Source of the DNA: Collinsella tanakaei
GTDB lineage: Bacteria; Actinomycetota; Coriobacteriia; Coriobacteriales; Coriobacteriaceae
Assembly: GCF_016900375.1 (NCBI RefSeq)
Contig: NZ_JACJKB010000013.1
Coordinates: 19,175-83,174 of the forward strand
Length of the DNA stretch: 64,000 bases
Direction of reading: 5' to 3'
Positions 41,777 to 50,278 of this stretch are shown in pieces; position 1 is the first letter of the stretch; every line of letters starts with the position of its first letter. The notes beneath the pieces are model-generated. The model saw only the letters and a list, made by a program, of their open reading frames with translations, searched no databases and had not been told where the DNA came from. The translations under genes and the position numbers were made by a program.

Positions 41777-43000
41777 ATGCGCACCGATGATTTCGATTAC
41801 AACCTGCCCGAAGAGCTGATCGCCCAGGCTCCTGCCGAGCCGCGCGACAGCTGCCGCCTGCTCGTGCTCGACCGTCGCGGCGAGGCACAGGAGGGCGACG
41901 GGCGCATCGCGCTCGCGCACGGGGGTACGGTGGAGCATCGGATCTTCCGCGACGTCATCGACTACATCGAGCCGGGCGACGTGCTCGTCATCAACCAGAC
42001 GCGCGTCATGCCCGCGCGCCTCATCGGCCGCAAGGCCAAGACGGGCGGCGTGGCCGAGACGCTGCTGCTGCGCCGTCGCGAGGACATCGACGCGCTGGGT
42101 CATGTGTGGGAGTGCCTGGTCAACCCGGGCAAGCGCCTGAAGCCGGGCGCGGTCATCGAGTACCGCGCGGGTGGCCTGCACGCGCCGGAGTCGGCACCGG
42201 TGGTCCTCACGGGCGAGGTCATCGACTTCGTGCCCGAGAGCCGCGGCGGCCGCCTCGTGCGCTTCACGCCGGCGGGCGAGAACGCCGAAGGGCAGCCCCG
42301 CACGCTCGACGAGGCGATCCATGCGGCCGGCCACGTGCCGCTGCCGCCCTACATCACCGACTACCAGGGCGATCCCGAGAAGTACCAGACCGTCTACGCC
42401 ATGAAGGAGGAGCACTCCGCCGCGGCGCCGACGGCCGGCCTGCACTTCACGCCCGAGCTCATGGAGCGCATCGAGGCCAAGGGCGCGAAGTTCGTCGCCG
42501 TGGAGCTCGAGGTCGGCATCGACACGTTCCGCCTGGTGGAGGAGGACGATCCCACGCAGCACGTCATGCACACCGAGCGCTACCACGTGCCGGCCGAGGT
42601 CATCGACGCCGTGCACGAGGCCAAGGCTTCCGGCCACCGCGTGATCGCGGTCGGCACCACGGCCGTGCGCTCGCTGGAGAGCGCGTTCGATGCGGAGGCG
42701 CCCGCGTCCGAGCCGCCCGTGGTCGCGCGCTACTTCGAGGGTCGTGTGGACGGCGCCGACACGCTCGGCCGCGGCGATATCACCGCCCGCGCCGACGCCA
42801 CGACGAACCTGTACCTCATGCCCGGCTCGACCTACCACGTGGTGGACGCGCTCATCACGAACTTCCACGTGCCGCGCTCGACCCTCATGATGCTCGTGAG
42901 CGCGCTGGCGACCCGCGAGCAGATCATGGATGCCTACGCTGAGGCCGTGAACGAGCGCTACCGCTTCTTCAGCTTCGGCGACGCCATGCTCATCATGTAG
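41777..43000 (+). CDS. queA: tRNA queuosine synthase QueA (SAM:tRNA ribosyltransferase-isomerase)
   Basis: Enzyme of 407 aa that transfers the ribosyl part of SAM to preQ1 in tRNA to give epoxyqueuosine. Conserved: YNLPEELIAQAPAEPRDSCR, VLVINQTRVMPARLIG, AAPTAGLHFTPELM, GTTAVRSLES, and FHVPRSTLMMLVSAL. The family is usually about 345-420 aa. The start is fixed by the conserved MRTDDFDYNLPEELIA. No other queuosine gene lies nearby. A nested palindrome follows 8 nt after the stop. Confidence 0.95.
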   Translation: MRTDDFDYNLPEELIAQAPAEPRDSCRLLVLDRRGEAQEGDGRIALAHGGTVEHRIFRDVIDYIEPGDVLVINQTRVMPARLIGRKAKTGGVAETLLLRRREDIDALGHVWECLVNPGKRLKPGAVIEYRAGGLHAPESAPVVLTGEVIDFVPESRGGRLVRFTPAGENAEGQPRTLDEAIHAAGHVPLPPYITDYQGDPEKYQTVYAMKEEHSAAAPTAGLHFTPELMERIEAKGAKFVAVELEVGIDTFRLVEEDDPTQHVMHTERYHVPAEVIDAVHEAKASGHRVIAVGTTAVRSLESAFDAEAPASEPPVVARYFEGRVDGADTLGRGDITARADATTNLYLMPGSTYHVVDALITNFHVPRSTLMMLVSALATREQIMDAYAEAVNERYRFFSFGDAMLIM

Positions 43001-43008
43001 CCCTTGCG

Positions 43009-43082
43009 CTTGGCCTCTTTCGGCTACGTCCCCAATGGTGCCATTGTTGGCCTCATTGGGGACGTAGCCGAGAGAGGCCAAG
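43009..43082. repeat. Inverted repeat of the GGGGACGTAGCCG module
   Basis: 29-bp arms CTTGGCCTCTTTCGGCTACG.. (43009-43037) and the complement (43054-43082), two mismatches, loop 16 nt. The module GGGGACGTAGCCG recurs near 52.3, 62.0 and 63.9 kb. It lies just after queA and may also terminate it. Confidence 0.85.
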
Positions 43083-43200
43083 TTTGTTCGCTGCGCGTAT
43101 GGATTTGGTCGGGTGATGCCGCAGGCGTGCATGTCCCGCTATACTCCATCGGGCCGTCTTGGCGAAAGGGGCGCCGAGGACGATTCGAGGGAGGGCATTC

Positions 43201-44370
43201 GTGGCGGCAGTAAGAAGGCGAATCAGGAGCCTGCGCTCGCTTGTGGGCAAAGATCCGGTGCTGGCGATCGCGACGGTGCTCGCGCTTGCGTCGTGCGCGG
43301 CGGTGCCGCCCGATGCGGGCTATGCCGACTACGTCGACCTGCATACCATCGGGCTGCTGTTCAGCCTCATGGCAGCCATGACCGGCCTTTCGCGCGCGGG
43401 GGTGTTCCGCGTCGCATGCCGGCACCTGCTCGCGGCCATCCGCGGTACGCGCCCGCTCATCCTGGCGCTCACGCTGCTGGCCTTCTTCTCGAGCATGTTC
43501 ATCACGAACGACGTCGCCCTCGTGACCTTCGTGCCCTTGGCGCTGCTGGCGCTCGATTCGCTGCGCTCGCCCAAGCTCACCTGCTTCACCGTGGTGATGA
43601 TGACCATCGCCGCCAACGTGGGCAGCATGCTGACGCCGGTTGGCAATCCCCAGAACCTCTATCTGTATTCGGCCTCGGGCATGCCGCTGCCCGACTTCAT
43701 GCTGCTCGTCGCCCCGTATGCGGCGGCGGCTCTCGCGATGCTCGCCATCGTGATCGTGGTGGCGGGCCAGGCGCTCAAGCGCGACGGCATCGAGGAGCTT
43801 GTCGATGCCCACCGCGGCCGTGCGCCCGTCACCGCGACGGCTGAGCCGGATGCGCTCGCGCCGGCGCGTATCGTGCCGTGGGTGGCGGTGTTCGCCGTCT
43901 CGCTGCTCGCCGTGGCGCATGTCGTGCCCGTGGGTGTTCCGGTGGCCGTCGCCCTGCTCGTGGGGGTCGTGGCGGACCGCGGCGCGCTTGCGCACGTGGA
44001 CTACGGCCTGCTCGTGACCTTCGTGGCGTTCTTCGTCTTCGTGGGCAACATGGGCCGTATCGAGGCGATCGACGCCTTCATCGCGTCGGTGGTCACCGGC
44101 CACGAGCTCATCGTGTCTGTCGTGGCGAGCCAGGTGCTCTCCAACGTGCCCACGGCGATTCTGCTGTCGGGCTTCACATCCGACCTTCCGGCCCTCATCG
44201 TGGGCACGAACATCGGCGGGCTGGGCACGCTCATCGCCTCCATGGCGAGCCTCATCTCCTACAAGCAGCTCGCGCTGTGGTTGCCCGCCCACAAGGGCCG
44301 CTACCTCGTGATGTTCACGGCGTGGAACGTGGCGTTCCTGGCGGTTCTTCTGGCGTTTGCCCTGCTGTAG
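43201..44370 (+). CDS. SLC13/ArsB-type anion permease
   Basis: Membrane protein of 389 aa with about 10-11 helices. FITNDVALVTFVPLALLALD, NVGSMLTPVGNPQNLYLY and SNVPTAILLSGFT are typical of the ion-transporter superfamily with paired re-entrant NP-type motifs (CitMHS/ArsB/SLC13). It could carry a dicarboxylate or another anion; arsenite is not indicated because no ars gene is near. GTG 43201 has AGGGAGGG 6 nt upstream. A strong hairpin follows. Confidence 0.82.
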   Translation: MAAVRRRIRSLRSLVGKDPVLAIATVLALASCAAVPPDAGYADYVDLHTIGLLFSLMAAMTGLSRAGVFRVACRHLLAAIRGTRPLILALTLLAFFSSMFITNDVALVTFVPLALLALDSLRSPKLTCFTVVMMTIAANVGSMLTPVGNPQNLYLYSASGMPLPDFMLLVAPYAAAALAMLAIVIVVAGQALKRDGIEELVDAHRGRAPVTATAEPDALAPARIVPWVAVFAVSLLAVAHVVPVGVPVAVALLVGVVADRGALAHVDYGLLVTFVAFFVFVGNMGRIEAIDAFIASVVTGHELIVSVVASQVLSNVPTAILLSGFTSDLPALIVGTNIGGLGTLIASMASLISYKQLALWLPAHKGRYLVMFTAWNVAFLAVLLAFALL

Positions 44371-44416
44371 CGAATCTGGGGAGGACGCGCAGGCCCCGCC
44401 TGCAGCCGCCGCACAC

Positions 44417-44457
44417 GAAGGCGCCGCCGCGCAGCTTGGCTGCGCGGCGGCGCCTTC
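44417..44457. terminator. Bidirectional hairpin terminator
   Basis: 18-bp GC-rich arms GAAGGCGCCGCCGCGCAG and complement with a 5-nt loop, lying between the permease gene and a convergent GNAT-like gene. T-tracts are weak on both sides. Confidence 0.65.
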
Positions 44458-44478
44458 ACGCGTTCGATCCGGATGCTC

Positions 44479-44763
44479 CTACGACGCGAGCAGCGATGCT
44501 CGCTCGGGATGCTTCTCGAACCACTGCACGGCGTAGCTGCACGTCGCGTGCGCGCGGCGGCCGGTCTCCTCCAGCTCCTGCGCGACGTTTTCCAGCAGCT
44601 TGCCGGCAATGCCCTGGCCGCGCAGCGACTCGTCGACAAACGTATGGTTGATGTTGACCACGCTGCCGTCCTCGGCGGGGAACGTCACCTCGGCGAGCAC
44701 GGTCCCTTCGGGGTCAACATAGCGCACGGCGTTGGAGTGAATCTCAAACTGGTTGGTATCCAT
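44479..44763 (-). CDS. Small GNAT-like acetyltransferase (Gcn5-related, YjdJ type)
   Basis: Protein of 94 aa with the reduced GNAT fold of PF14542: FEIHSNAVRYVDPEGTVLAEVTF, INHTFVDESLRGQGIAGKLL with the RGQGIA acetyl-CoA loop, and CSYAVQWFEKHPE. Family members are about 90-100 aa and their substrates are unknown. AGAGGTG precedes the ATG. Only the ATG at 44763 gives the family-typical length. Confidence 0.87.
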   Translation of the reverse strand: MDTNQFEIHSNAVRYVDPEGTVLAEVTFPAEDGSVVNINHTFVDESLRGQGIAGKLLENVAQELEETGRRAHATCSYAVQWFEKHPERASLLAS

Positions 44764-44861
44764 GAGGTCACCTCTCATTTCGAGTTGATACGCATCCCGT
44801 TGTACCCCGTCGGATGCGCACGCGTGCGGCGGGTGTGCCACCGGTAACGCATCGGTAACAG

Positions 44862-44894
44862 GGCGTTGCCGTTTGCCGCACAAACGGCAACGCC
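44862..44894. other. Perfect 14-bp hairpin upstream of the DAHP synthase gene
   Basis: GGCGTTGCCGTTTG / CAAACGGCAACGCC with loop CCGCA. It has no T-tract and lies upstream of the likely promoter at 44951, so it may be an operator or barrier rather than an attenuator. Confidence 0.5.
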
Positions 44895-44950
44895 GGCCGA
44901 GGAACCTGCAACCGTTTGTAAACATTTTGGTTTCGGTACCATATGCCCTT

Positions 44951-44978
44951 TTGCGCGATAAGGCGGTCGCGCGATAAT
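44951..44978 (+). promoter_or_regulatory. Promoter for the DAHP synthase gene
   Basis: -35 TTGCGC (44951-44956), 16-bp spacer, -10 GATAAT (44973-44978), 70 nt before the start codon. The motif GCGCGATAA occurs twice, 17 bp apart. Confidence 0.45.
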
Positions 44979-45047
44979 CGCCGTTACATGATTTTCCGTA
45001 TGCCCCTGCGCGCTCGCGCACGTTCGATGCCCATGAAGGAGACGCCC

Positions 45048-46076
45048 ATGTCCATGCACTTCAAGCGCCTGCTGCCCATCCCCAAGGATATCCGCCAGGA
45101 GATGCCGCTTTCCGATGACATGGCGCGCAAGAAGTCTGCCTTCGATGCGCAGGTGGCAAACGTGCTTGCCGGCAAGGACCCGCGCCGTCTGCTAATCATC
45201 GGCCCGTGCTCGGCCGACCGCGAGGACTCGGTGCTCGAGTACGCGACGCGCCTGGCCGCGCTTGCCGACCGCGTGCGCGACCGGTTCGTCATCATCCCGC
45301 GCGTGTACACCAACAAGCCGCGCACGAAGGGCACCGGCTACAAGGGCCTGCTGCACAATCCCGACCCCGAGGGCGCACCCAACCTGCTCGAGGGCGTCAA
45401 GGCCATCCGCCGCATGCACCTGCGCGTGGTGGAGGAGACCGGCATGTTCACGGCCGACGAGATGCTGTACCCCTCCAACTACCAGTACCTGATCGACCTT
45501 CTGGGCTACATCGCCGTGGGCGCGCGCTCCGTGGAAAACCAGGAGCACCGCCTGGTGGCGTCCGGCGTGCCCATGCCCGTGGGCATGAAGAACCCCACCG
45601 GCGGCTCGACCGATGTCATGCTGAACTCCATCTACGCGGCGCAGCAGCCGCAGACCTTCCTGTTCCGCAACTGGGAGGTCGAGACCACGGGCAACAAGTT
45701 CGCCCACGCGGTGCTGCGCGGCTACATCGGTGAGGACGGGCTCAACTACCCGAACTACCACTACGAGTACCTGGAGCGCCTGGCGGCCAAGTACACCGAG
45801 GCCGATTTCGCGAACCCCGCGGCCATCATCGACTGCAACCACGACAACTCCGGCAAGCGTCCGCTCGAGCAGATCCGCATCATGAAGGAGGTGCTCGACT
45901 CCTGCCGCCGCTCGCCGGCGATCGGCACCCTCGTGCGCGGTTTCATGGTGGAGAGCTACTTGGAGGACGGCAACCAGCCGGTCGACGGCGGCGTGTACGG
46001 CAAGTCGATCACCGACGCGTGCCTTGGCTGGGAGAAGACCGAGCGCCTGGTGCTGGAGATCGCCGACCGCGTGTAG
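45048..46076 (+). CDS. aroF: 3-deoxy-7-phosphoheptulonate (DAHP) synthase, class I
   Basis: Enzyme of 342 aa, first step of the shikimate pathway (PEP + erythrose-4-phosphate). Conserved: IIGPCSADRED (metal Cys), IPRVYTNKPRTKGTGYKG, VGARSVENQEHRLVASG, MKNPTGGSTD, and IIDCNHDNSGKRP. It belongs to the AroF/G/H type; which amino acid inhibits it cannot be told. The ATG at 45048 has AAGGAG 7 nt upstream; two earlier in-frame ATGs lack this. Other shikimate genes are not in the window. Confidence 0.93.
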   Translation: MSMHFKRLLPIPKDIRQEMPLSDDMARKKSAFDAQVANVLAGKDPRRLLIIGPCSADREDSVLEYATRLAALADRVRDRFVIIPRVYTNKPRTKGTGYKGLLHNPDPEGAPNLLEGVKAIRRMHLRVVEETGMFTADEMLYPSNYQYLIDLLGYIAVGARSVENQEHRLVASGVPMPVGMKNPTGGSTDVMLNSIYAAQQPQTFLFRNWEVETTGNKFAHAVLRGYIGEDGLNYPNYHYEYLERLAAKYTEADFANPAAIIDCNHDNSGKRPLEQIRIMKEVLDSCRRSPAIGTLVRGFMVESYLEDGNQPVDGGVYGKSITDACLGWEKTERLVLEIADRV

Positions 46077-46108
46077 CGTGCGGCCGATCCGAGTGCTGCG
46101 ACCGAGCT

Positions 46109-46145
46109 CCGCCCCCGTTGTGCCACAATGGGGGCGGTATTTTTG
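46109..46145 (+). terminator. Rho-independent terminator of the DAHP synthase gene
   Basis: CCGCCCCC / GGGGGCGG stem with an inner GTTGTG/CACAAT pairing, then TATTTTTG. It ends 16 nt before the next gene's ATG, so that gene's transcript must begin in or after it, or by read-through. Confidence 0.85.
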
Positions 46146-46160
46146 TGCGTGGAGGTGTTC

Positions 46161-46841
46161 ATGGCCTGCTTCGAATACGGCGAGACCGAGCTTGCGTACC
46201 TGCGAAGCCGTGATGCGCGGCTGGCGGAGGCGATCGATGCGATCGGGCACGTGGAGCGTGAGGTCGATGGCGACCTGTTCTCGTCGGTCATGCACCACAT
46301 CATCGGGCAGCAGATCTCCACGAAGGCGCAGGCGACCATCTGGGCGCGCATGTGCGGGCGGCTGGGCGAGGTGACGCCGGCATCCGTGCTCGCGTGCGGG
46401 CGCGACGGGCTGCAAGGCTTGGGTATGACATTTCGTAAGGCTGATTACCTGCTGGATTTCGCCGAGCGGGTGGAGAGCGGGGCGTTTGACCTCGACGCTG
46501 TAGCGGCCATGTCGGACGAGGACGCCATCGCCGCGCTGTCGCAGCTCAAGGGCATCGGCCGCTGGACGGCGGAGATGATCTTGCTGTTCTGCCTGCAGCG
46601 GCCCGACGTGCTGGCCTACGACGACCTGGCCATACAGCGCGGCATGCGCATGCTCTATCATCACCGGAAGATCACGCCGCAGCTGTTTGCCAAGTATCGG
46701 CGGCGTTATAGCCCCTATGGCAGCGTCGCGAGCTTGTACCTGTGGGCGATCGCGGGCGGTGCGGTTCCTGGCATGCGCGATTGGGCACCCAGGAGGCCGG
46801 CCGCCTCGACGCCGCGACGTGATAGGGAGGCGCGAGCGTGA
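46161..46841 (+). CDS. alkA: DNA-3-methyladenine glycosylase II-type (HhH-GPD)
   Basis: Protein of 226 aa: HhH motif LKGIGRWTAEMILLF followed by the catalytic Asp in DVLAYDDLAIQRG, and the upstream SVMHHIIGQQISTKAQATIW of AlkA-like enzymes. It removes alkylated bases. It lacks the N-terminal AlkA_N domain of E. coli AlkA, as do many Gram-positive forms. GGAGG lies 6 nt before the ATG. It overlaps the next gene by 4 nt, so the two repair proteins are coupled. Confidence 0.9.
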   Translation: MACFEYGETELAYLRSRDARLAEAIDAIGHVEREVDGDLFSSVMHHIIGQQISTKAQATIWARMCGRLGEVTPASVLACGRDGLQGLGMTFRKADYLLDFAERVESGAFDLDAVAAMSDEDAIAALSQLKGIGRWTAEMILLFCLQRPDVLAYDDLAIQRGMRMLYHHRKITPQLFAKYRRRYSPYGSVASLYLWAIAGGAVPGMRDWAPRRPAASTPRRDREARA

Positions 46842-47374
46842 TGAGAACCGAGGCCTACGACTCCCCGCTGGGCGGACTCGTGCTTGCGGCAGACGTCGAG
46901 GGTCTTGCGGGCGCATGGTTCGCAGGCCAGCGGCACTATGGCGAGTTCGGGTCGGTGCGGCATACGGTGGCGGGCGGTCTCGAGCGTCCGGGCAATGCGG
47001 GCGACGAGGCGCAGGCTCGTGTTCTTGCGCAGGCCCGTGCGTGGCTCGACGCGTATTTCGCTGGCGATAACCCGAGCGGCCTGCCGCCATTGCATCTGAT
47101 GGGCACGTCGTTTCAGCAGCGCGTGTGGCGGCTTCTGCTTGAGATCCCGTACGGCCAGACGACGACGTACGGTGCGCTGGCGCGTGGGCTTGAGCATCGC
47201 TTCGGTTCGCACGCGTCGGCGCGGGCCGTGGGCGGCGCCGTCGGGCGCAATCCCATCTCGATCATCGTGCCCTGCCACCGCGTGCTGGGAGCGAACGGCG
47301 CCATCACGGGCTATGCGGGAGGCGTCGACCGCAAGCGCGCCCTGCTCAAGCTCGAGGGCGCTGCTATCGCATAG
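46838..47374 (+). CDS. ogt: Methylated-DNA-protein-cysteine methyltransferase
   Basis: Protein of 178 aa. Active-site IVPCHRVLGANG, DNA-binding helix TTYGALARGLEHRFG and ARAVGGAVGRNPI are present, as is the N-terminal MGMT domain. It directly removes alkyl groups from O6-alkylguanine. Start is the GTG at 46838 or the ATG 3 nt later; both overlap the glycosylase stop codon, with GGGAGG upstream. The operon pairs base excision with direct reversal of alkyl damage. Confidence 0.93.
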   Translation: MMRTEAYDSPLGGLVLAADVEGLAGAWFAGQRHYGEFGSVRHTVAGGLERPGNAGDEAQARVLAQARAWLDAYFAGDNPSGLPPLHLMGTSFQQRVWRLLLEIPYGQTTTYGALARGLEHRFGSHASARAVGGAVGRNPISIIVPCHRVLGANGAITGYAGGVDRKRALLKLEGAAIA

Positions 47375-47815
47375 CGGCGTGCGTTTAGGGGCGATGCCGG
47401 CTCCCTCTTGGCAGACTGTCGATCGAAGTTGTGGCGACTCGGGGCGATTCGACCGACCTAACTATTATTCTGTACGATTTTTCGGTGCCTTTTCTTCATC
47501 GTCGCTATATCGCCTGGCATTTCCGCAGTTGAATCCTGGGGCTTTGTTGCGGGCTATCCAGCCCGTGAGAAATGGAGACGTAAAAATCAAACACAATTTT
47601 GCCAGGGGCACTCATGGGCGCCTCTGATGGGGAGTTGATCCTCCTCGCAGGCGCTTTCGACGGCGATGCTCGGTGAGAAACCAGACAATTCGTTTTGCAG
47701 GGCTTCACCTTGCCTGTACGGCGGACCTAAGGTGAAGCCGATGGGGTGTGCTCCTCAGGAGGAGCGTTCTTACATTACAATGCGATGGCCATGTTTCCTA
47801 CCCGAAGGGCTCGCC
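47375..47815. other. 441-bp gap, partly A/T-rich, with hairpins
   Basis: 47455-47620 is clearly richer in A/T than the rest of the window and holds no credible gene. Two hairpins follow: GGCTTCACCTT/AAGGTGAAGCC (47701-47711, 47729-47739) and GCTCCTC/GAGGAGC (47750-47765). A TACAAT box (47776-47781) lies 35 nt before the nfo ATG and is the likely -10 of that gene. Confidence 0.55.
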
Positions 47816-48685
47816 ATGCTCACCATCGGTTGTCATCTGTCTACATCCAAGGGATTTGCCGCCATGGGGCAGACGGCGCTTTCCATCGGCGCCAACACCT
47901 TTGCCTTCTTCACGCGCAACCCGCGCGGTGGCAACGCGAAGGAGCTTGATCTGGACGACGTGGCCGCTCTGCAGCGAATCCTCGACGATAACGGCTTCGG
48001 CCCGCTCGTGGCGCATGCGCCCTACACCTATAACCCGTGCTCGGCAAAGGAGCGGGCGCGCGAGTTCGCGCTCGAGGCCATGGCCGAGGACCTCAAGCGC
48101 ATGGAGGCGCTGCCGGGCAACTACTACAACTTCCATCCCGGAGCACATGTGGGGCAGGGGGCCGAGGCGGGCATCGAGCTCATCGTCGACACGCTCTGCC
48201 AGGTGATGTTCGCCGACATGCGCACGACCGTGCTGCTGGAGACCATGGCGGGCAAGGGCACCGAGGTCGGGCGCAGCTTCGAGGAGCTTGAGGCCATCAT
48301 CGAAGGCGTTGCCGCCCGCGCGCCCCAGCTGGCGGAGCACCTGGGCGTCTGCCTGGATACCTGTCATGTGAGTGACGGGGGCTACGACATCATCGGCAAC
48401 CTCGACGGCGTGCTCGCAAAGTTCGATCGGGTGGTCGGCCTCGAGCGCCTGCATGCTGTGCACATCAACGATTCCAAGAACCCGCGCGGTGCGCACAAGG
48501 ACCGCCATGCCAAGATCGGCGAGGGCTATCTGGGTTCGCCCGAGCTGGGCGGTGGTCCGGATGTCTTTTCGCGCATCGTGTCGCATCCCGCCTTGCGCGA
48601 CCTGCCCTTTATTCTGGAGACTCCCAACGAGCTGCCCGGCTACGCGGCGGAAATCGAGCTTCTGCGCGGGCTGCAGCGCGGCTAG
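47816..48685 (+). CDS. nfo: Deoxyribonuclease IV (AP endonuclease)
   Basis: Zinc enzyme of 289 aa that cuts DNA at abasic sites, the next step after the glycosylases encoded upstream. Conserved metal-ligand blocks: [67 protein letters not shown], and ILETPN. ATG 47816 fits the conserved N-terminus [19 protein letters not shown] lies upstream. It stands alone but is functionally linked to alkA and ogt. Confidence 0.94.
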   Translation: MLTIGCHLSTSKGFAAMGQTALSIGANTFAFFTRNPRGGNAKELDLDDVAALQRILDDNGFGPLVAHAPYTYNPCSAKERAREFALEAMAEDLKRMEALPGNYYNFHPGAHVGQGAEAGIELIVDTLCQVMFADMRTTVLLETMAGKGTEVGRSFEELEAIIEGVAARAPQLAEHLGVCLDTCHVSDGGYDIIGNLDGVLAKFDRVVGLERLHAVHINDSKNPRGAHKDRHAKIGEGYLGSPELGGGPDVFSRIVSHPALRDLPFILETPNELPGYAAEIELLRGLQRG

Positions 48686-48799
48686 GGCGCGCCCGGTGTC
48701 CGCCGCTTGCGGAATCTGCCGCTGCGGTAGGGTCCAAAAGCAAGCGCATATATGTTGCGTATTAACCGGGATACGATTTCCAGGTGCCCTCCGCCCGCG

Positions 48800-50068
48800 C
48801 TAGGCAATCAGCCCCAAGCGCTCCTTGAGTGCCAGCACGCGGCGGACGCTCTCGTCGATGCGCTCGACCGTGAGCACGCCGGTCTCGATGGCGTCAAGCA
48901 CACCTGTGTAGGCAAGCTCAAGGTCGGCCGGCATGAGCACGACGTCGCCGCCTGCGACGAGGAACTGCACGGCGGCATCGTCGGGCGCGAAGTTCTGCGT
49001 GATGGCGCCCATGGAGAACGAGTCGGTCGTGACGACGCCGTCAAAGCCCAGCTCCTCGCGCAGCACGGTGCCGATCATATAGGGCGAAAGCGACGCCGGC
49101 AGGCCGTCGTCGGCGAAGTTCGGCGTCTCGATATGGCCGACCATGACGAACGGGACGTCCGCGGCGATGGCTGCGCGGAAGGGCTCGAGCTCGCAGGCGC
49201 GGATTTCGTCGGCGGTGCGGTCGGTGTAGACGGCGCCGGTGTGCGAATCGCCCGCCGTGTCACCGTGGCCGGGGAAGTGCTTGACGCAAGGGGCGACGCC
49301 CGTGGCCATCATGGCCTCGACCTCGGCCGAGACCATCTGTGCGACCACGGAGGCATCGGAGCCGAACGAGCGCGCGCCGATGACGGGGTTCTCGGGATTG
49401 GTGAGCACGTCGGCGTCGGGGGCGAAGTCGACGATGAAGCCGATATCGCGCAGGTAGGTGCCGATCTGCGTGCCGACCTCGGCGGCGCGGGAGGGATCGC
49501 CGGTCGCACCGATCTCGATCATGTTGGGGAAGTGCGGGACGTCGAAGTGGCCCGAGTTCGCGACGCGTGCCACAAGACTTCCGCCCTCCTCGTCGACCGA
49601 AAGGAAGGCAGGCACGCCCGCGCCGGAGTTGCGCGAGAGCTCGAGCGTGCCGGCGAGCAGGTCGCGCAGCTGCTGGTTGCCCGTGATGTTCTGACCGAAG
49701 TAGCAGATGCCGCCCACGGGGATGCGCGCCAGGGCGTCGGCCGTCATGGAGCCGGCGATGGTGGCGACGCTCGCGCCGGTGAGGCCTTCGGGCGTGACGA
49801 TGAAGAGCTGGGCCACCTTCTGCTCGATGGTCATGGTTTCAAGCAGGCGGTCGGTTGCGCTCTGGGGCTCGGGCTCGGGTTCCGGTTCGGGCTCGACGAT
49901 CTCGGTATCCTGCGGCTGCTCTGCCGGGGTGGAACCCTGTCCGTTATCCGCTGCTCCGGCGGAACCGGGCGCTGTCGGCGTGGTCGAGCACGCGCTGGTC
50001 GCCGCGCCGGCGGCGATGAGCGCACCGGCGGCGATGAACTGCCTGCGGGAGATGAGATGGTGCAGCAT
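48800..50068 (-). CDS. GH3 beta-N-acetylhexosaminidase-like lipoprotein
   Basis: Protein of 422 aa. N-terminus: twin-arginine-like SRRQFIAAGALIAAGAA ending in lipobox ATSAC, then a Glu/Pro linker (EPEPEPEPEP) and a GH3 domain (~90-420). The NagZ-type catalytic loop KHFPGHGDTAGDSH and nucleophile Asp in GVVTTDSFSMGAI are present. It probably trims N-acetylglucosamine from cell-wall fragments or glycans outside the cell. ATG 50068 has AGGAAGG 8 nt upstream. It stands alone. Confidence 0.9.
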   Translation of the reverse strand: MLHHLISRRQFIAAGALIAAGAATSACSTTPTAPGSAGAADNGQGSTPAEQPQDTEIVEPEPEPEPEPQSATDRLLETMTIEQKVAQLFIVTPEGLTGASVATIAGSMTADALARIPVGGICYFGQNITGNQQLRDLLAGTLELSRNSGAGVPAFLSVDEEGGSLVARVANSGHFDVPHFPNMIEIGATGDPSRAAEVGTQIGTYLRDIGFIVDFAPDADVLTNPENPVIGARSFGSDASVVAQMVSAEVEAMMATGVAPCVKHFPGHGDTAGDSHTGAVYTDRTADEIRACELEPFRAAIAADVPFVMVGHIETPNFADDGLPASLSPYMIGTVLREELGFDGVVTTDSFSMGAITQNFAPDDAAVQFLVAGGDVVLMPADLELAYTGVLDAIETGVLTVERIDESVRRVLALKERLGLIA

Positions 50069-50212
50069 AAGGGGCCCTTCCTGCGCGATGCGCCTGCCTG
50101 TCAATTCGTTTCCGGGTTTGCATAATCTCACGTCGTGCGCTGCGGCGCCACCCTTCCATCATCGGTTGAGGCTTGGCGCCCGCCCGCGGCGCTCGAGCGG
50201 TTTCGGGTGACA

Positions 50213-50246
50213 TGAAAACGGGCCCCTCCGATGAACGGAGGGGCCC
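50213..50246 (-). terminator. Rho-independent terminator of the alcohol dehydrogenase gene
   Basis: Perfect GGGCCCCTCCG / CGGAGGGGCCC stem with an ATGAA/TTCAT loop, followed on the minus strand by GTTTTCATG. It lies 33 nt after the dehydrogenase stop. Confidence 0.88.
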
Positions 50247-50278
50247 TGCTAAAGGGTCGGGTTCATGCTGGCGAGGCC

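Noticed and set aside
39599..43132. A 1177-codon minus-strand reading frame
   Set aside because: Only its last 330 codons encode recognisable domains; the rest is antisense to queA and out of frame with the dehydrogenase gene, a product of the G/C-rich third codon positions.
44820..45047. A leader-peptide attenuator before the DAHP synthase gene
   Set aside because: The hairpin lies upstream of the likely promoter and no Phe/Tyr/Trp-rich leader frame is present.
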